A stretch of DNA of 64,000 bases from Escherichia coli (lineage in GTDB: Bacteria; Pseudomonadota; Gammaproteobacteria; Enterobacterales; Enterobacteriaceae). A program made the translations under genes and the position numbers. A model generated the notes under the pieces. The model did not search any database. It had not been told where the DNA came from and worked only from the letters and a program-made list of their open reading frames with translations. The stretch is taken from assembly GCF_011881725.1 (NCBI RefSeq), contig NZ_JAATUR010000006.1, positions 61,539 to 125,538 of the forward strand, written 5' to 3'. Below are positions 1-8,382 of this stretch, piece by piece. Every line of letters begins with the position of its first letter. The stretch's first letter is position 1.

Positions 1-321
1 CACCTGCATATAACAGGCGGCGTTCAGCACAGCGGCGTCGTCCAGCGCCCGGCGGTTATCATCAATCGCCAGTTTGCGCTCCGCCAGGGTCGGCGCGGTG
101 TAGTAAGTGCTGCGGCATAAACCGGAAACACTCATATTACTGGCGGCAAGTTGGCGGGCGATCTGCTGGAGATCTTCGCCCTGCAATTCCCTGCGCCAGG
201 GAGCGATCGCGCCAATACCGCGTGCGGCACAGGCATCAATAATGGCGGGCAGCGGCGTTTTATAGCCCAGCGTCGCGGTATTGATACTGAATAAATCCGG
301 GCGTTGTAACAGATCTCTCAT
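1..321 (-). CDS. Sugar-phosphate isomerase/epimerase-like TIM-barrel protein (partial, N-terminal 107 residues)
   Basis: The frame is open from an ATG at 319-321 to the window edge and gives 107 residues starting MRDLLQRPDLFSINTATLGY. The early motif with an Asn-Thr-Ala-Thr-Leu strand, followed by a conserved Ile-Asp-Ala-Cys-Ala-Ala-Arg-Gly-Ile helix and a short Ile-Ala-Pro-Trp-Arg strand, resembles the first beta-alpha units of the xylose-isomerase-like/AP-endonuclease-2 TIM-barrel family. The C-terminal metal-binding residues lie outside the window. It is 9 bp downstream of the SDR gene on the same strand, so the two are probably co-transcribed. Such isomerase plus dehydrogenase pairs usually work in sugar or polyol catabolism; the substrate is unknown and this role is inference. 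I do not recall this gene at this site in K-12. Confidence 0.6.
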   Translation of the reverse strand, partial: MRDLLQRPDLFSINTATLGYKTPLPAIIDACAARGIGAIAPWRRELQGEDLQQIARQLAASNMSVSGLCRSTYYTAPTLAERKLAIDDNRRALDDAAVLNAACYMQV

Positions 322-330
322 GATTCAGCC

Positions 331-1122
331 TCAGAAGCGCGGCATACTTAAGCCGCCGTCGATGGCGACTGCCTGACCACAGGTGTAAATCAGTTTTCCT
401 TCCGCCATTGCCCGCACGGTGGAGGCAATATCAGCCGGATAACCCCAACGTCCCCACGGCACCAGACCTTTGGCTATTAATTCGTCGTAATAGGCGGTAG
501 CCGGAATAGTCATATCGGTTTTGATGAGGCCTGGGCGCACTTCATAAACGCCAATTTGTTCATTGCAAAGGCGGGCAGCAAACAGACGAGCAGCGGCAGA
601 AACAGCAGTTTTGGCAATGGTATATTCGCCGCGATTCATCGCCAGCATGATGGCGTTGATTGAACTGACAAAAATAATCGAGCGGTGTGGTAATTCTGCT
701 TCTGGTTTTGGCTGTGCGAGCAGACGTTTACTGAATGACTGAGCGAGGAAGAACGGCGCCCGGGTGTTGATGGCAATGTTTTGGTCGAAGCTGTCTGGTT
801 CGAGGTCGAGGAGGTCACCACGTTTTTTCACTGAAATGCCCGCGTTATTGAGCAGGCAATCAAGACGCCCCCACTGGTTTTGCGCCGCGTCGAGCATCTC
901 TTCATGCAGGGAAAGATCGCCAACATCGGCAGGGAAGCAAATAACTTCCACGCCTTCCGCCATACATTCTTGTTGTGTGATATGCAGTTTTTCTACGCTT
1001 TCGGCATCCGGGCGATCGTTAATCAGCAGGTTAAATCCGCCACGGGCAAGCTCCAGTGCACAACCCTTCCCAATACCACGTGCGGCTCCAGTGATGACGG
1101 CAACAGGACGAGTGGATTTCAT
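331..1122 (-). CDS. Short-chain dehydrogenase/reductase (SDR), 3-oxoacyl-ACP-reductase-like
   Basis: This is a 263-residue classical SDR. A TGAARGIG cofactor loop is at residues 11-18, NNAG at 92-95, catalytic Ser at about 153-154 and the Tyr-x3-Lys pair at Tyr167/Lys171, so all active-site residues are present. The C-terminus IDGGLSMPRF is typical of the family. Annotation engines often label such proteins 3-ketoacyl-ACP reductase, but the neighbouring TIM-barrel isomerase gene and the divergent TetR gene fit a sugar or polyol dehydrogenase better (inference). The ATG at 1122 is followed closely by the substrate-independent Rossmann start, and a purine-rich stretch (AAAAAAGAGGAT) precedes it as a ribosome-binding site. 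Probably regulated by the TetR protein through the palindrome at 1190-1213. Confidence 0.85.
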   Translation of the reverse strand: MKSTRPVAVITGAARGIGKGCALELARGGFNLLINDRPDAESVEKLHITQQECMAEGVEVICFPADVGDLSLHEEMLDAAQNQWGRLDCLLNNAGISVKKRGDLLDLEPDSFDQNIAINTRAPFFLAQSFSKRLLAQPKPEAELPHRSIIFVSSINAIMLAMNRGEYTIAKTAVSAAARLFAARLCNEQIGVYEVRPGLIKTDMTIPATAYYDELIAKGLVPWGRWGYPADIASTVRAMAEGKLIYTCGQAVAIDGGLSMPRF

Positions 1123-1189
1123 ACATTAATCCTCTTTTTTGAATATTGTTTCCTTAAGTGATGGTTAGCTTGCAACTAGTCAACATAAA

Positions 1190-1213
1190 GATCAACCATC
1201 TGGTTGGTTGATC
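1190..1213. promoter_or_regulatory. Inverted repeat, candidate TetR-family operator
   Basis: GATCAACCA (1190-1198) and TGGTTGATC (1205-1213) are perfect 9-bp inverted arms with a 6-bp spacer. The repeat sits between the divergent SDR and TetR genes, the usual place for a TetR self-regulatory operator. The site is seen directly; its use by the adjacent regulator is inference. Confidence 0.6.
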
Positions 1214-1334
1214 TGCGATAATGATCACAGGACATTTGATAACTCGATGAAAGACAATGTTTTTTGCCTTTTTGCTGTCGCTGAGATCAAATACGGTTAT
1301 GATAGTCATCACGAAGAAGACGTGGGGAAGCGGA

Positions 1335-1982
1335 ATGTATCTTGATACCAGTCACGCGCAAAACCTGAAGGAAAAGCTGTTGTTATGTGCGGTCAATGAA
1401 TTTGCTGAATATGGTTACGAAGGGGCCAGAGTCGATAATATCGTGAAGGCTGCGGAGTGCAGCAAACAAACGGTTTATCATCATTTTGGTAATAAAGAAA
1501 ATTTATTTATTGAAGTGCTGGAATACACCTGGAATGATATTCGGCAAAAAGAAAAATCCCTTGATGTCTCAGGTCTTCCTCCACAAAAAGCCATTGAGAA
1601 AATCATCGATTTCACCTGGGATTATTACATTGCCAATCCCTGGTTTTTAAAAATTGTGAATAGTGAAAACCAGAGTAAAGGTGTGCATTATGCAAAATCA
1701 CAGCGTCTTCAGGATATTAACCATGCACATTTACAGTTAATGGAATCCTTATTAGCTGAAGGAAAGAAACGTAATATTTTTAAATCAGATATTGACCCGT
1801 TGCAGGTGAATATTAATATTGCCGCACTTGGGGGATATTATTTGATCAACCAGCATACGCTTGGCCAGGTTTATCACATCAGTATGGTTTCAGAGCAGGC
1901 ACTGGAAGCCAGACGTAAGGTCATCAAAGAGACGATCCTTAGCTGGCTTCTGGTTGACCCCTCATCTACCGCGCACGAATAA
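1335..1982 (+). CDS. TetR/AcrR-family transcriptional regulator
   Basis: I chose the ATG at 1335 ([14 protein letters not shown]), preceded by GGGGAAGCGGA, over the longer frame from 1257, because TetR proteins begin shortly before the first helix; this gives 215 residues. Residues about 11-60 form the TetR DNA-binding domain, with the helix-turn-helix around residues 32-52 and the signature [12 protein letters not shown]. The C-terminal ligand domain has no recognisable specificity. It probably controls the divergent SDR/isomerase genes through the palindrome at 1190-1213. The gene is AT-richer than the core genes beside it. Its last codons overlap the 3' end of the convergent ytfB by 17 bp (1966-1982), which suggests its C-terminus was set at the junction between accessory and core DNA. 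Confidence 0.82.
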   Translation: MYLDTSHAQNLKEKLLLCAVNEFAEYGYEGARVDNIVKAAECSKQTVYHHFGNKENLFIEVLEYTWNDIRQKEKSLDVSGLPPQKAIEKIIDFTWDYYIANPWFLKIVNSENQSKGVHYAKSQRLQDINHAHLQLMESLLAEGKKRNIFKSDIDPLQVNINIAALGGYYLINQHTLGQVYHISMVSEQALEARRKVIKETILSWLLVDPSSTAHE

Positions 1983-2604
1983 AACTGCCATCTGGCTGGC
2001 GGGTAAACAGGACCTGTTGATTATTTTCCGTATCAATGGTTAAACCCGTCACCACACCGCTGGCGTTCTGGCGGATTTTGACCATCTGCCCGTTTTGCAA
2101 ATTACTTAACGGTTTATCTGCGCCTTCTACCTGCGCCATTGCGTATACATCGGTAGCGGGCAGACCGTGGTCGCGGAACAGCTGCGCCATCGTTTTGCCC
2201 GGTTCGACACGGTAAGATCGCCATTGATTATCAATGCCGCTATCAGGCTGGAAAGGTTGTATTTGTGAGTTTTGCGGCTGTTCTTCCGGTTGGCCTTCCT
2301 GTATCGGTTCTGGAGCGACCGGAGCCACCTGATCAGGATCATTTTGTGGTGTGACTAATTGCGCTCGCAGCTGTTCTTCTGTTGGCGGTTGTGATTGCGA
2401 CTGAATATCCAATTGCGCTTCACGCGTCACCACCGGCGCGTCGTGCGTATCATCTGATGGAAGCAGAAAACCGACCACCACAATAATAGCGGCAATAATA
2501 ATCCCCCGACGATGCATCGGCGGCAGCGGATCCATGAAGCGAAAGTTGTCCGGCGCGTGCCAGACTTTCTCCAGGGTTGGTTTTAGTTCAAAGCGCCCGG
2601 GCAT
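1966..2604 (-). CDS. ytfB: OapA-family cell-envelope protein YtfB
   Basis: The 212-residue product starts [10 protein letters not shown] at 2604; GGAGG lies just upstream of this ATG, which decides against the longer frame starting at 2640. It has a cytoplasmic N-terminus, one membrane helix at about residues 33-49, a Pro/Gln-rich linker (about 60-125) and a C-terminal OapA/LysM-like domain containing [17 protein letters not shown]. The family includes Haemophilus OapA. E. coli YtfB is reported to be linked to cell division and to bind glycans through the OapA domain (recall). The length equals the K-12 protein as I remember it. The gene converges on the TetR gene with a 17-bp overlap. Confidence 0.9.
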   Translation of the reverse strand: MPGRFELKPTLEKVWHAPDNFRFMDPLPPMHRRGIIIAAIIVVVGFLLPSDDTHDAPVVTREAQLDIQSQSQPPTEEQLRAQLVTPQNDPDQVAPVAPEPIQEGQPEEQPQNSQIQPFQPDSGIDNQWRSYRVEPGKTMAQLFRDHGLPATDVYAMAQVEGADKPLSNLQNGQMVKIRQNASGVVTGLTIDTENNQQVLFTRQPDGSFIRAR

Positions 2605-2821
2605 GGTTTCCTCCTGCTCCGCGTCTTGTTCCTCAATCATAGCCTATGAATAAGCTAACGCTATGATGTCCGTGGTAAACCCGCCTTTATTATATTCATA
2701 CGGGATATTGCTATTGTTTCTTTTTCCCCGGGATTTGTCATCATTCCCGCGACAAAGTTTTACCCAAAGTAGTGTGGCTGATATGCTGCCCGCTACTTTA
2801 TACCCTAAGAAAGGAAATATG

Positions 2822-3442
2822 ATGACCACCCCAACTTTTGACACCATCGAAGCGCAAGCAAGCTACGGCATTGGTTTGCAGGTAGGGCAACAGCTGAGTG
2901 AATCCGGTCTGCAAGGACTGCTGCCAGAAGCACTGGTTGCAGGCATTGCCGATGCGCTGGAAGGTAAACATCCGGCTGTTCCGGTTGATGTGGTACACCG
3001 CGCGCTGCGTGAAATCCACGAACGTGCCGATGCCGTTCGTCGTCAGCGTTTCCAGGCAATGGCTGAGGAAGGTGTGAAATATCTTGAAGAAAACGCCAAG
3101 AAAGAAGGTGTGAACAGTACCGAATCTGGTCTGCAATTCCGTGTGATCAACCAGGGTGAAGGCGCAATTCCGGCACGTACCGACCGCGTTCGCGTTCATT
3201 ACACCGGTAAATTGATCGATGGCACCGTATTTGACAGCTCCGTCGCGCGTGGCGAACCTGCAGAATTCCCGGTTAACGGCGTGATCCCAGGTTGGATTGA
3301 AGCACTGACCCTGATGCCGGAAGGTTCTAAATGGGAACTGACTATCCCGCAGGAACTGGCTTATGGCGAGCGCGGCGCTGGCGCGTCCATTCCTCCGTTC
3401 AGCACCCTGGTGTTTGAAGTCGAACTGCTGGAAATCCTTTAA
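2822..3442 (+). CDS. fklB: FKBP-type peptidyl-prolyl cis-trans isomerase FklB (FKBP22)
   Basis: The 206-residue protein has an N-terminal dimerisation domain (about 1-100, alpha-helical, starting [18 protein letters not shown]) and a C-terminal FKBP domain (about 115-206) with [18 protein letters not shown] and [19 protein letters not shown], the active-site surface of FKBPs. It accelerates proline isomerisation; in E. coli it is cytoplasmic or partly periplasmic depending on the report. Two adjacent ATGs exist (2819 and 2822). I use 2822 to match the known 206-residue length, and AAGGA lies about 8 bases upstream. A weak hairpin (3458-3475, CCCCTC/GAGGGG) follows the stop codon. Confidence 0.95.
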   Translation: MTTPTFDTIEAQASYGIGLQVGQQLSESGLQGLLPEALVAGIADALEGKHPAVPVDVVHRALREIHERADAVRRQRFQAMAEEGVKYLEENAKKEGVNSTESGLQFRVINQGEGAIPARTDRVRVHYTGKLIDGTVFDSSVARGEPAEFPVNGVIPGWIEALTLMPEGSKWELTIPQELAYGERGAGASIPPFSTLVFEVELLEIL

Positions 3443-3749
3443 GCAGCGTATTCTGTTCCCCTCGAACCTGAGGGGAGCAGGCATTCAGCAATAAAACCTT
3501 CAGTTTGCATAACGGCGATATTTTGTGTTGCAAACATCCCGTAAGCATGTATTTTTGTGAGCTGTTTCGCGATATCACCGTGATATGACACTCACTTTAA
3601 ACATAAAATTAACATTAGATCTAAATCTTAGTATTCATCCCGCGTATTGTTACCTAATATCGATGAGTCCCGATACAGATTCGTCGTATCATAGACTGAC
3701 TAAAGGCCGCAGAGCCTGAACAACACAGACAGGTACAGGAAGAAAAAAC
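3443..3749. other. fklB-cycA intergenic region
   Basis: It is 307 bp without a gene. A GC-rich hairpin with arms at 3458-3463 and 3470-3475 may end fklB transcripts, although no T-run follows it. The rest is AT-rich (about 3575-3660) and must hold the cycA promoter and leader. In E. coli the cycA mRNA leader is a known target of the sRNA GcvB; I cannot prove the pairing site here. Confidence 0.5.
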
Positions 3750-5162
3750 ATGGTAGATCAGGTAAAAGTCGTTGCCGATGATCAGGCTCCGGCTGAACAG
3801 TCGCTACGGCGCAATCTCACAAACCGACATATTCAGCTTATTGCCATTGGCGGTGCCATTGGTACGGGACTGTTTATGGGGTCAGGCAAAACTATTAGCC
3901 TTGCCGGACCGTCGATCATCTTCGTTTATATGATCATCGGCTTTATGCTCTTTTTCGTGATGCGAGCAATGGGGGAATTGCTGCTTTCGAATCTGGAATA
4001 CAAATCTTTTAGTGACTTCGCTTCCGATTTATTGGGGCCGTGGGCGGGATATTTTACTGGCTGGACCTACTGGTTCTGTTGGGTGGTCACCGGGATGGCA
4101 GATGTCGTTGCCATTACTGCCTATGCGCAATTCTGGTTCCCCGGGCTTTCTGACTGGGTTGCTTCGTTATCCGTGATCATTCTGTTGCTGGTTCTAAACC
4201 TTGCCACGGTAAAAATGTTCGGTGAGATGGAGTTCTGGTTTGCGATGATCAAAATCGTCGCCATCGTGTCGCTGATTGTCGTCGGTTTGATTATGGTGAT
4301 GATGCACTTCCAGTCTCCGACCGGTGTGGAAGCATCGTTCGCGCATTTGTGGAATGACGGCGGTTGGTTCCCGAAAGGCTTAAGCGGCTTCTTTGCCGGA
4401 TTCCAGATAGCGGTTTTTGCTTTCGTGGGGATTGAGCTGGTCGGTACGACTGCTGCGGAAACCAAAGATCCGGAGAAATCACTGCCGCGCGCGATTAACT
4501 CCATTCCGATTCGCATCATTATGTTCTACGTCTTCGCGCTGATTGTGATTATGTCAGTAACGCCGTGGAGCTCTGTTGTTGCTGAAAAAAGCCCGTTCGT
4601 TGAACTGTTTATGTTGGTGGGGCTGCCTGCTGCTGCCAGCGTAATCAACTTTGTGGTGCTGACTTCTGCCGCTTCTTCCGCGAACAGCGGCGTCTTTTCT
4701 ACCAGCCGTATGCTGTTTGGTCTGGCGCAGGAAGGTGTGGCGCCGAAAGCGTTCGCTAAACTCTCTAAACGCGCAGTACCGGCTAAAGGGCTGACCTTCT
4801 CTTGCATCTGTCTGCTCGGCGGCGTGGTGATGTTGTATGTGAATCCCAGCGTGATTGGTGCGTTCACGATGATCACGACGGTTTCCGCGATTCTGTTTAT
4901 GTTCGTCTGGACCATTATTCTTTGCTCGTATCTGGTGTACCGCAAACAGCGTCCGCACCTGCATGAGAAGTCAATCTACAAAATGCCGCTCGGTAAGCTG
5001 ATGTGCTGGGTATGTATGGCGTTCTTTGTTTTCGTGATCGTGCTGCTGACTCTGGAAGAAGACACTCGCCAGGCGCTGCTGGTCACCCCGCTGTGGTTTA
5101 TCGCGCTGGGGCTGGGCTGGTTATTTATTGGTAAGAAGCGGGCTGCTGAACTGCGGAAGTAA
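3750..5162 (+). CDS. cycA: D-serine/D-alanine/glycine:H+ symporter CycA
   Basis: This is a 470-residue amino-acid permease of the APC superfamily (amino-acid transporter family) with about 12 membrane segments. The first helix contains the family signature AIGGAIGTGLFMGSG (about residues 32-46), which forms the unwound substrate site. Both termini are cytoplasmic. It imports glycine, D-serine, D-alanine and the antibiotic D-cycloserine with protons. AGGAAG precedes the ATG. The length matches K-12 CycA. The sRNA GcvB represses it in E. coli (established). A strong hairpin terminator follows at 5175-5204. Confidence 0.97.
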   Translation: MVDQVKVVADDQAPAEQSLRRNLTNRHIQLIAIGGAIGTGLFMGSGKTISLAGPSIIFVYMIIGFMLFFVMRAMGELLLSNLEYKSFSDFASDLLGPWAGYFTGWTYWFCWVVTGMADVVAITAYAQFWFPGLSDWVASLSVIILLLVLNLATVKMFGEMEFWFAMIKIVAIVSLIVVGLIMVMMHFQSPTGVEASFAHLWNDGGWFPKGLSGFFAGFQIAVFAFVGIELVGTTAAETKDPEKSLPRAINSIPIRIIMFYVFALIVIMSVTPWSSVVAEKSPFVELFMLVGLPAAASVINFVVLTSAASSANSGVFSTSRMLFGLAQEGVAPKAFAKLSKRAVPAKGLTFSCICLLGGVVMLYVNPSVIGAFTMITTVSAILFMFVWTIILCSYLVYRKQRPHLHEKSIYKMPLGKLMCWVCMAFFVFVIVLLTLEEDTRQALLVTPLWFIALGLGWLFIGKKRAAELRK

Positions 5163-5174
5163 CTGCTTTATCAT

Positions 5175-5204
5175 GCTGGATGGCGCAATGCCATCCAGCT
5201 TTTA
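5175..5204 (+). terminator. Rho-independent terminator of cycA
   Basis: GCTGGATGGC (5175-5184) and GCCATCCAGC (5190-5199) are perfect 10-bp arms around a 5-nt loop, followed by TTTT. It also lies just past the stop of the convergent ytfE. Confidence 0.85.
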
Positions 5205-5206
5205 GA

Positions 5207-5869
5207 TCACTCACCTGCCAGCGCGCGCGGAAACAGCACATTGTTTTCCAGACTGATGTGATCCATCAGGTCATCAATCAGTTCATTAATGCCGTTATAC
5301 ATCGCTTTCCAGGTAGTGCAGGCTTCCGGTGGCGGTGTGACGTTATTGGTGGTGTGTTTAATCACTTCCAGCAGTTCGCCCGCTTCATCGTGCTCGCTTT
5401 CCATCACGCTGATTGGCCCCATCGCCTGGCTGCCCATGCCTTGTTTAATCATCGGGAAGAGGATCTGCTCTTCTTTCATCATGTGGCTGGAAAGCTCTTC
5501 ATGCAGCATGGTTAGGTATTTTGTCAGCCCTTTTGGTACGCTCGGTTTGTCGGCGTGAACGCGTTCAACTTTAGTGGCTTGCAAAATCAGCTCTGGCAAT
5601 TGTTCGCGATGGCGATCGTGGTAGCGCACAATGATATGGTCAATGATTTCCGCCAGCGGCGCGTTGCGCCAGTCTTTCTCAACCGGTTGCTCAGCCAGTT
5701 TTGCCAGTTCGGCTTCAATGACCTCAACATCCAGCTCTTTACGCGCCGCCGCGCGTGCCAGCGTCTGCTTACCGCCACAGCAGTAATCCAAATCATATTG
5801 ACGAAACAGAGCCGAAGCGCGAGGAATAGAGAGCGCCAGTTCACCTAAAGGTTGGTCGCGATAAGCCAT
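5207..5869 (-). CDS. ytfE: Di-iron repair-of-iron-centres protein YtfE (RIC)
   Basis: This 220-residue hemerythrin-like protein helps restore iron-sulfur clusters damaged by nitric oxide or oxidative stress in the cytoplasm. The N-terminal ScdA domain carries the conserved DYCCGG motif (Cys30-Cys31). All six known di-iron ligands are present: His84, His129, Glu133, His160, His204 and Glu208. The gene starts at 5869 and has an NsrR-type palindrome 27 bp upstream, matching its known repression by NsrR and induction by nitric oxide. It converges on cycA with only the terminator between them. Confidence 0.97.
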   Translation of the reverse strand: MAYRDQPLGELALSIPRASALFRQYDLDYCCGGKQTLARAAARKELDVEVIEAELAKLAEQPVEKDWRNAPLAEIIDHIIVRYHDRHREQLPELILQATKVERVHADKPSVPKGLTKYLTMLHEELSSHMMKEEQILFPMIKQGMGSQAMGPISVMESEHDEAGELLEVIKHTTNNVTPPPEACTTWKAMYNGINELIDDLMDHISLENNVLFPRALAGE

Positions 5870-5895
5870 AGCTGATACCTCATACTTAACAAGAT

Positions 5896-5918
5896 AAGAT
5901 GTATTTTAAATGCATCTT
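5896..5918. promoter_or_regulatory. NsrR-type operator upstream of ytfE
   Basis: AAGATGTATTT and AAATGCATCTT form an 11-1-11 inverted repeat with a single mismatched pair, very close to the published NsrR consensus (two AAGATGCATTT-like halves one base apart). It lies 27 bp before the ytfE start codon, so binding would block the promoter until nitric oxide inactivates NsrR. Confidence 0.85.
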
Positions 5919-5976
5919 TATGGCAAAAGCTATAACCCTTACGTAGCAGAGGATTATTTAACATACTTGCAAGGTG

Positions 5977-6942
5977 TCAACTTTCAGAAACAGGTTCGGT
6001 TAAGGGCTTTTCCGGTTTTGCTCTGATCGCAATGACCACGCCAATCACTAACAGCACGATGCCGCTCAGCGTCATCAGCGGCGGCACTTGCTGGCGGAGC
6101 AAAAAGGTGTACAGCAAACCTGCCAGCGTTTCGAAAACAATCAGCGGCCCGAGGATCACCGTCGGTAATCGCTGGCTGGCGACGTTCCAGCAAAGAGCGC
6201 CGACCCATGAACAAAGCACGGCGATAGCAATCATCAGCCAAATAAACACCAGCGGACGGGGGCCAAAAGGCAGGGAGAAATCTGGCGTTTGTGCATTCAA
6301 CCAGTAACAAGCGACGAGATAGCCGATGAGAGAAACTGGCAGCGTAACCAGCGCCTGCGCCGTCGCCCACATCATTGGATGTTTGTCTGGGTTTTCCCGC
6401 AGCCAGCGGGCGTTGCGTAGGGCATACCACGCCCAGCAGACCACGGAAACTAACGCCAGCACGATGCCAGAGGTATAACGTGCCCAGTCAAAATCGGGGA
6501 GTCCGTGGTTTAACTCAGCAATGTTCACACACGCAAGGCCGATGCCAATACAAACCAGCGCTGGGGCGAGTTTTCCCCACGCGAGTTTGCCGTCGCGTTG
6601 GCTGTACAACAGATTGGCAAAGACAGGAATCACCACTGGCAGAGTACCGATAATCATCGTGGAAACAGGTGCGCCAGTACGTTGAATGGCACTGGCAAGG
6701 CAGAAGTAATAGATCAGGTTGCCCATCATGGTGAGCATCAGTGCGGTAAGCCAGTCGCGACGCGCCAACTGACGCAGACGCACGCGTCCCAGCCAGGCAA
6801 TGGGCAACGCAATTAATCCTAACGCCAGATAACGCCCCATCGACTGCAACATCGCCGGGTATTCCGGCACGATCAACGGCCCGACAAAAATAAGCCCCCA
6901 CATCAACCCTGCTAACAGGGCGTACAGCACGCCGCTAATCAT
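5977..6942 (-). CDS. ytfF: EamA/DMT-family inner-membrane transporter YtfF
   Basis: The 321-residue protein has about ten hydrophobic segments arranged as two EamA repeats (about 5-135 and 155-300), the layout of the drug/metabolite transporter superfamily. The substrate is unknown. I start at MISGVLYALL (6942), the start I recall for K-12; an upstream in-frame ATG at 6951 would add three residues, and neither has a strong Shine-Dalgarno. The C-terminus is cytoplasmic and polar (RAKPEKPLTEPVSES). It stands between ytfE and qorB on the same strand with about 100 bp on each side, so it is probably its own transcript. Confidence 0.9.
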   Translation of the reverse strand: MISGVLYALLAGLMWGLIFVGPLIVPEYPAMLQSMGRYLALGLIALPIAWLGRVRLRQLARRDWLTALMLTMMGNLIYYFCLASAIQRTGAPVSTMIIGTLPVVIPVFANLLYSQRDGKLAWGKLAPALVCIGIGLACVNIAELNHGLPDFDWARYTSGIVLALVSVVCWAWYALRNARWLRENPDKHPMMWATAQALVTLPVSLIGYLVACYWLNAQTPDFSLPFGPRPLVFIWLMIAIAVLCSWVGALCWNVASQRLPTVILGPLIVFETLAGLLYTFLLRQQVPPLMTLSGIVLLVIGVVIAIRAKPEKPLTEPVSES

Positions 6943-7050
6943 TACTGGCATCCATTGGTCTGTCAGAAGAAAAATTCAGGGAACAGACGTGGTCGCTCCC
7001 CGCATCCCGTCATTATCAGAGAGGATGCGGGAGGATGCCACTTTAATTAA

Positions 7051-7911
7051 CTAGTTATTAACATTAACAAGATGGCTTACGCTCTCGGCAAGCGGGGTCG
7101 TCGGGCGTCCAATCAGTGTGCTGAGTGTTTTACTGTCATCAAACAGACCCCCTTTCGAGGCGCCAACGTCAGAGTCAGCCAGCATATCCGCCAGTCCGCC
7201 AGGCAGACCGACGCTTTTCAGCGCCGCGGCGAAATCGGCTTCATTCATATTCTGGTAAGTAACCGGTTTGCCGCTCTGTTTGGTGAGTTCTGCCGCTAGC
7301 TGTGTCAGTGTCCATGCGCTATCGCCCGCCAGTTCGTAAACTTTGCCTTCGTGGCCTGCTTCGCTAATCACGCGCGCCGCAGCTGCGGCATAATCAGCCC
7401 GCGTTGCGGAGGCAATTTTGCCGTCACCTGCCGCGCCAATGAATACGCCGTGTTCCAGTGCTGCCGGGGCGCTGGCAAGATAGTTCTCGGTGTACCAGCC
7501 ATTGCGCAGCAGGGTATAAGCGATGCCGGAATCAGTCAGCATTTTCTCGGTTTCAACGTGTTCATCGGCCAGGCCGAGCGGGGATTTATCTGCGTGCAGC
7601 AGACTGGTGTACGCAATAAATTTCACACCAGCCGCCTTTGCTGCATTAATAACATTACGATGCTGCGGGGCACGCTGTCCCACTTCGCTGGAAGAGATTA
7701 GCAGCAGTTTTTCCACGCCCTGTAGCGCCGATGTTAGTGCGGCTTCATCGCCGTAGTCAGCCTGACGGACGATAATGCCTTGTGCGCTTAATGCCTGTGC
7801 TTTTGCCGGATTGCGAGCGATAGCCACTATTTGGCTGGCAGGAACGGTTTTCAGTAAGGATTCGATAACGTGCTGGCCCAGTTGGCCAGTTGCGCCAGTA
7901 ATAGCGATCAT
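7051..7911 (-). CDS. qorB: NAD(P)H:quinone oxidoreductase QorB (NmrA-like)
   Basis: The 286-residue protein is an atypical SDR of the NmrA/QOR2 group. The dinucleotide loop TGATGQLG is at residues 5-12, and the usual Tyr-x3-Lys catalytic pair is not conserved, as in the family. E. coli QorB reduces quinones using NADPH. The start ATG at 7911 is followed at once by the Rossmann strand. The gene is divergent from qorR, whose product represses it; the palindrome at 7960-7976 between the two genes is the likely operator. Length equals K-12. Confidence 0.95.
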   Translation of the reverse strand: MIAITGATGQLGQHVIESLLKTVPASQIVAIARNPAKAQALSAQGIIVRQADYGDEAALTSALQGVEKLLLISSSEVGQRAPQHRNVINAAKAAGVKFIAYTSLLHADKSPLGLADEHVETEKMLTDSGIAYTLLRNGWYTENYLASAPAALEHGVFIGAAGDGKIASATRADYAAAAARVISEAGHEGKVYELAGDSAWTLTQLAAELTKQSGKPVTYQNMNEADFAAALKSVGLPGGLADMLADSDVGASKGGLFDDSKTLSTLIGRPTTPLAESVSHLVNVNN

Positions 7912-7959
7912 GGGAAGTCTCCATCGGTTTGTCTTGTGTTTAAATACGCTAACACCTAA

Positions 7960-7976
7960 ACTTACTTTTAGTAAGT
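7960..7976. promoter_or_regulatory. Candidate QorR operator
   Basis: ACTTAC (7960-7965) and GTAAGT (7971-7976) form a perfect inverted repeat with a 5-bp spacer between qorB and qorR. A second GTAAGT follows at about 7991 next to the qorR start. HxlR-family regulators bind such sites in divergent promoters; the assignment is inference. Confidence 0.55.
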
Positions 7977-7999
7977 ACGTACAAAAAGGTAAGTATGAA

Positions 8000-8380
8000 A
8001 TGAGTCAGGTTAGCCTGTCGCAACAACTAAAAGAGGGAAATCTCTTCGCCGAACAGTGTCCGTCACGCGAAGTGTTGAAACACGTCACCAGCCGTTGGGG
8101 AGTATTGATTCTGGTGGCGCTACGCGAAGGTACTCATCGCTTTAGCGACCTGCGACGTAAAATGGGTGGAGTGAGCGAAAAGATGCTTGCGCAGTCGTTA
8201 CAGGCGCTGGAGCAGGATGGATTTCTTAACCGTATCTCATATCCGGTGGTACCGCCGCATGTGGAATACAGCCTCACGCCGTTGGGTGAGCAGGTCAGTG
8301 AAAAGGTTGCTGCGCTGGCGGACTGGATTGAGTTAAATTTGCCCGAGGTGCTGGCTGTACGGGATGAACGTGCGGCATAA
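8000..8380 (+). CDS. qorR: HxlR/DUF24-family redox-sensing repressor QorR
   Basis: This is a 126-residue winged-helix protein of the MarR-like HxlR family (MSQVSLSQQLKEGNLF). A single conserved Cys is near residue 21 (EQCPSREVL), which in HxlR-family sensors responds to diamide or quinones. The winged helix spans about residues 28-110 (GVLILVALREGTHRFSDLRR... YSLTPLGEQV). The longer frame from 7775 overlaps qorB and is discarded; GTAAG upstream is a weak ribosome-binding site for the ATG at 8000. It represses itself and the divergent qorB in E. coli (recall). Confidence 0.93.
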   Translation: MSQVSLSQQLKEGNLFAEQCPSREVLKHVTSRWGVLILVALREGTHRFSDLRRKMGGVSEKMLAQSLQALEQDGFLNRISYPVVPPHVEYSLTPLGEQVSEKVAALADWIELNLPEVLAVRDERAA

Positions 8381-8382
8381 CT

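Noticed and set aside
2798..3484. A 228-codon frame antisense to fklB
   Set aside because: fklB is certain on the other strand; the antisense product has no domain and no promoter was seen.
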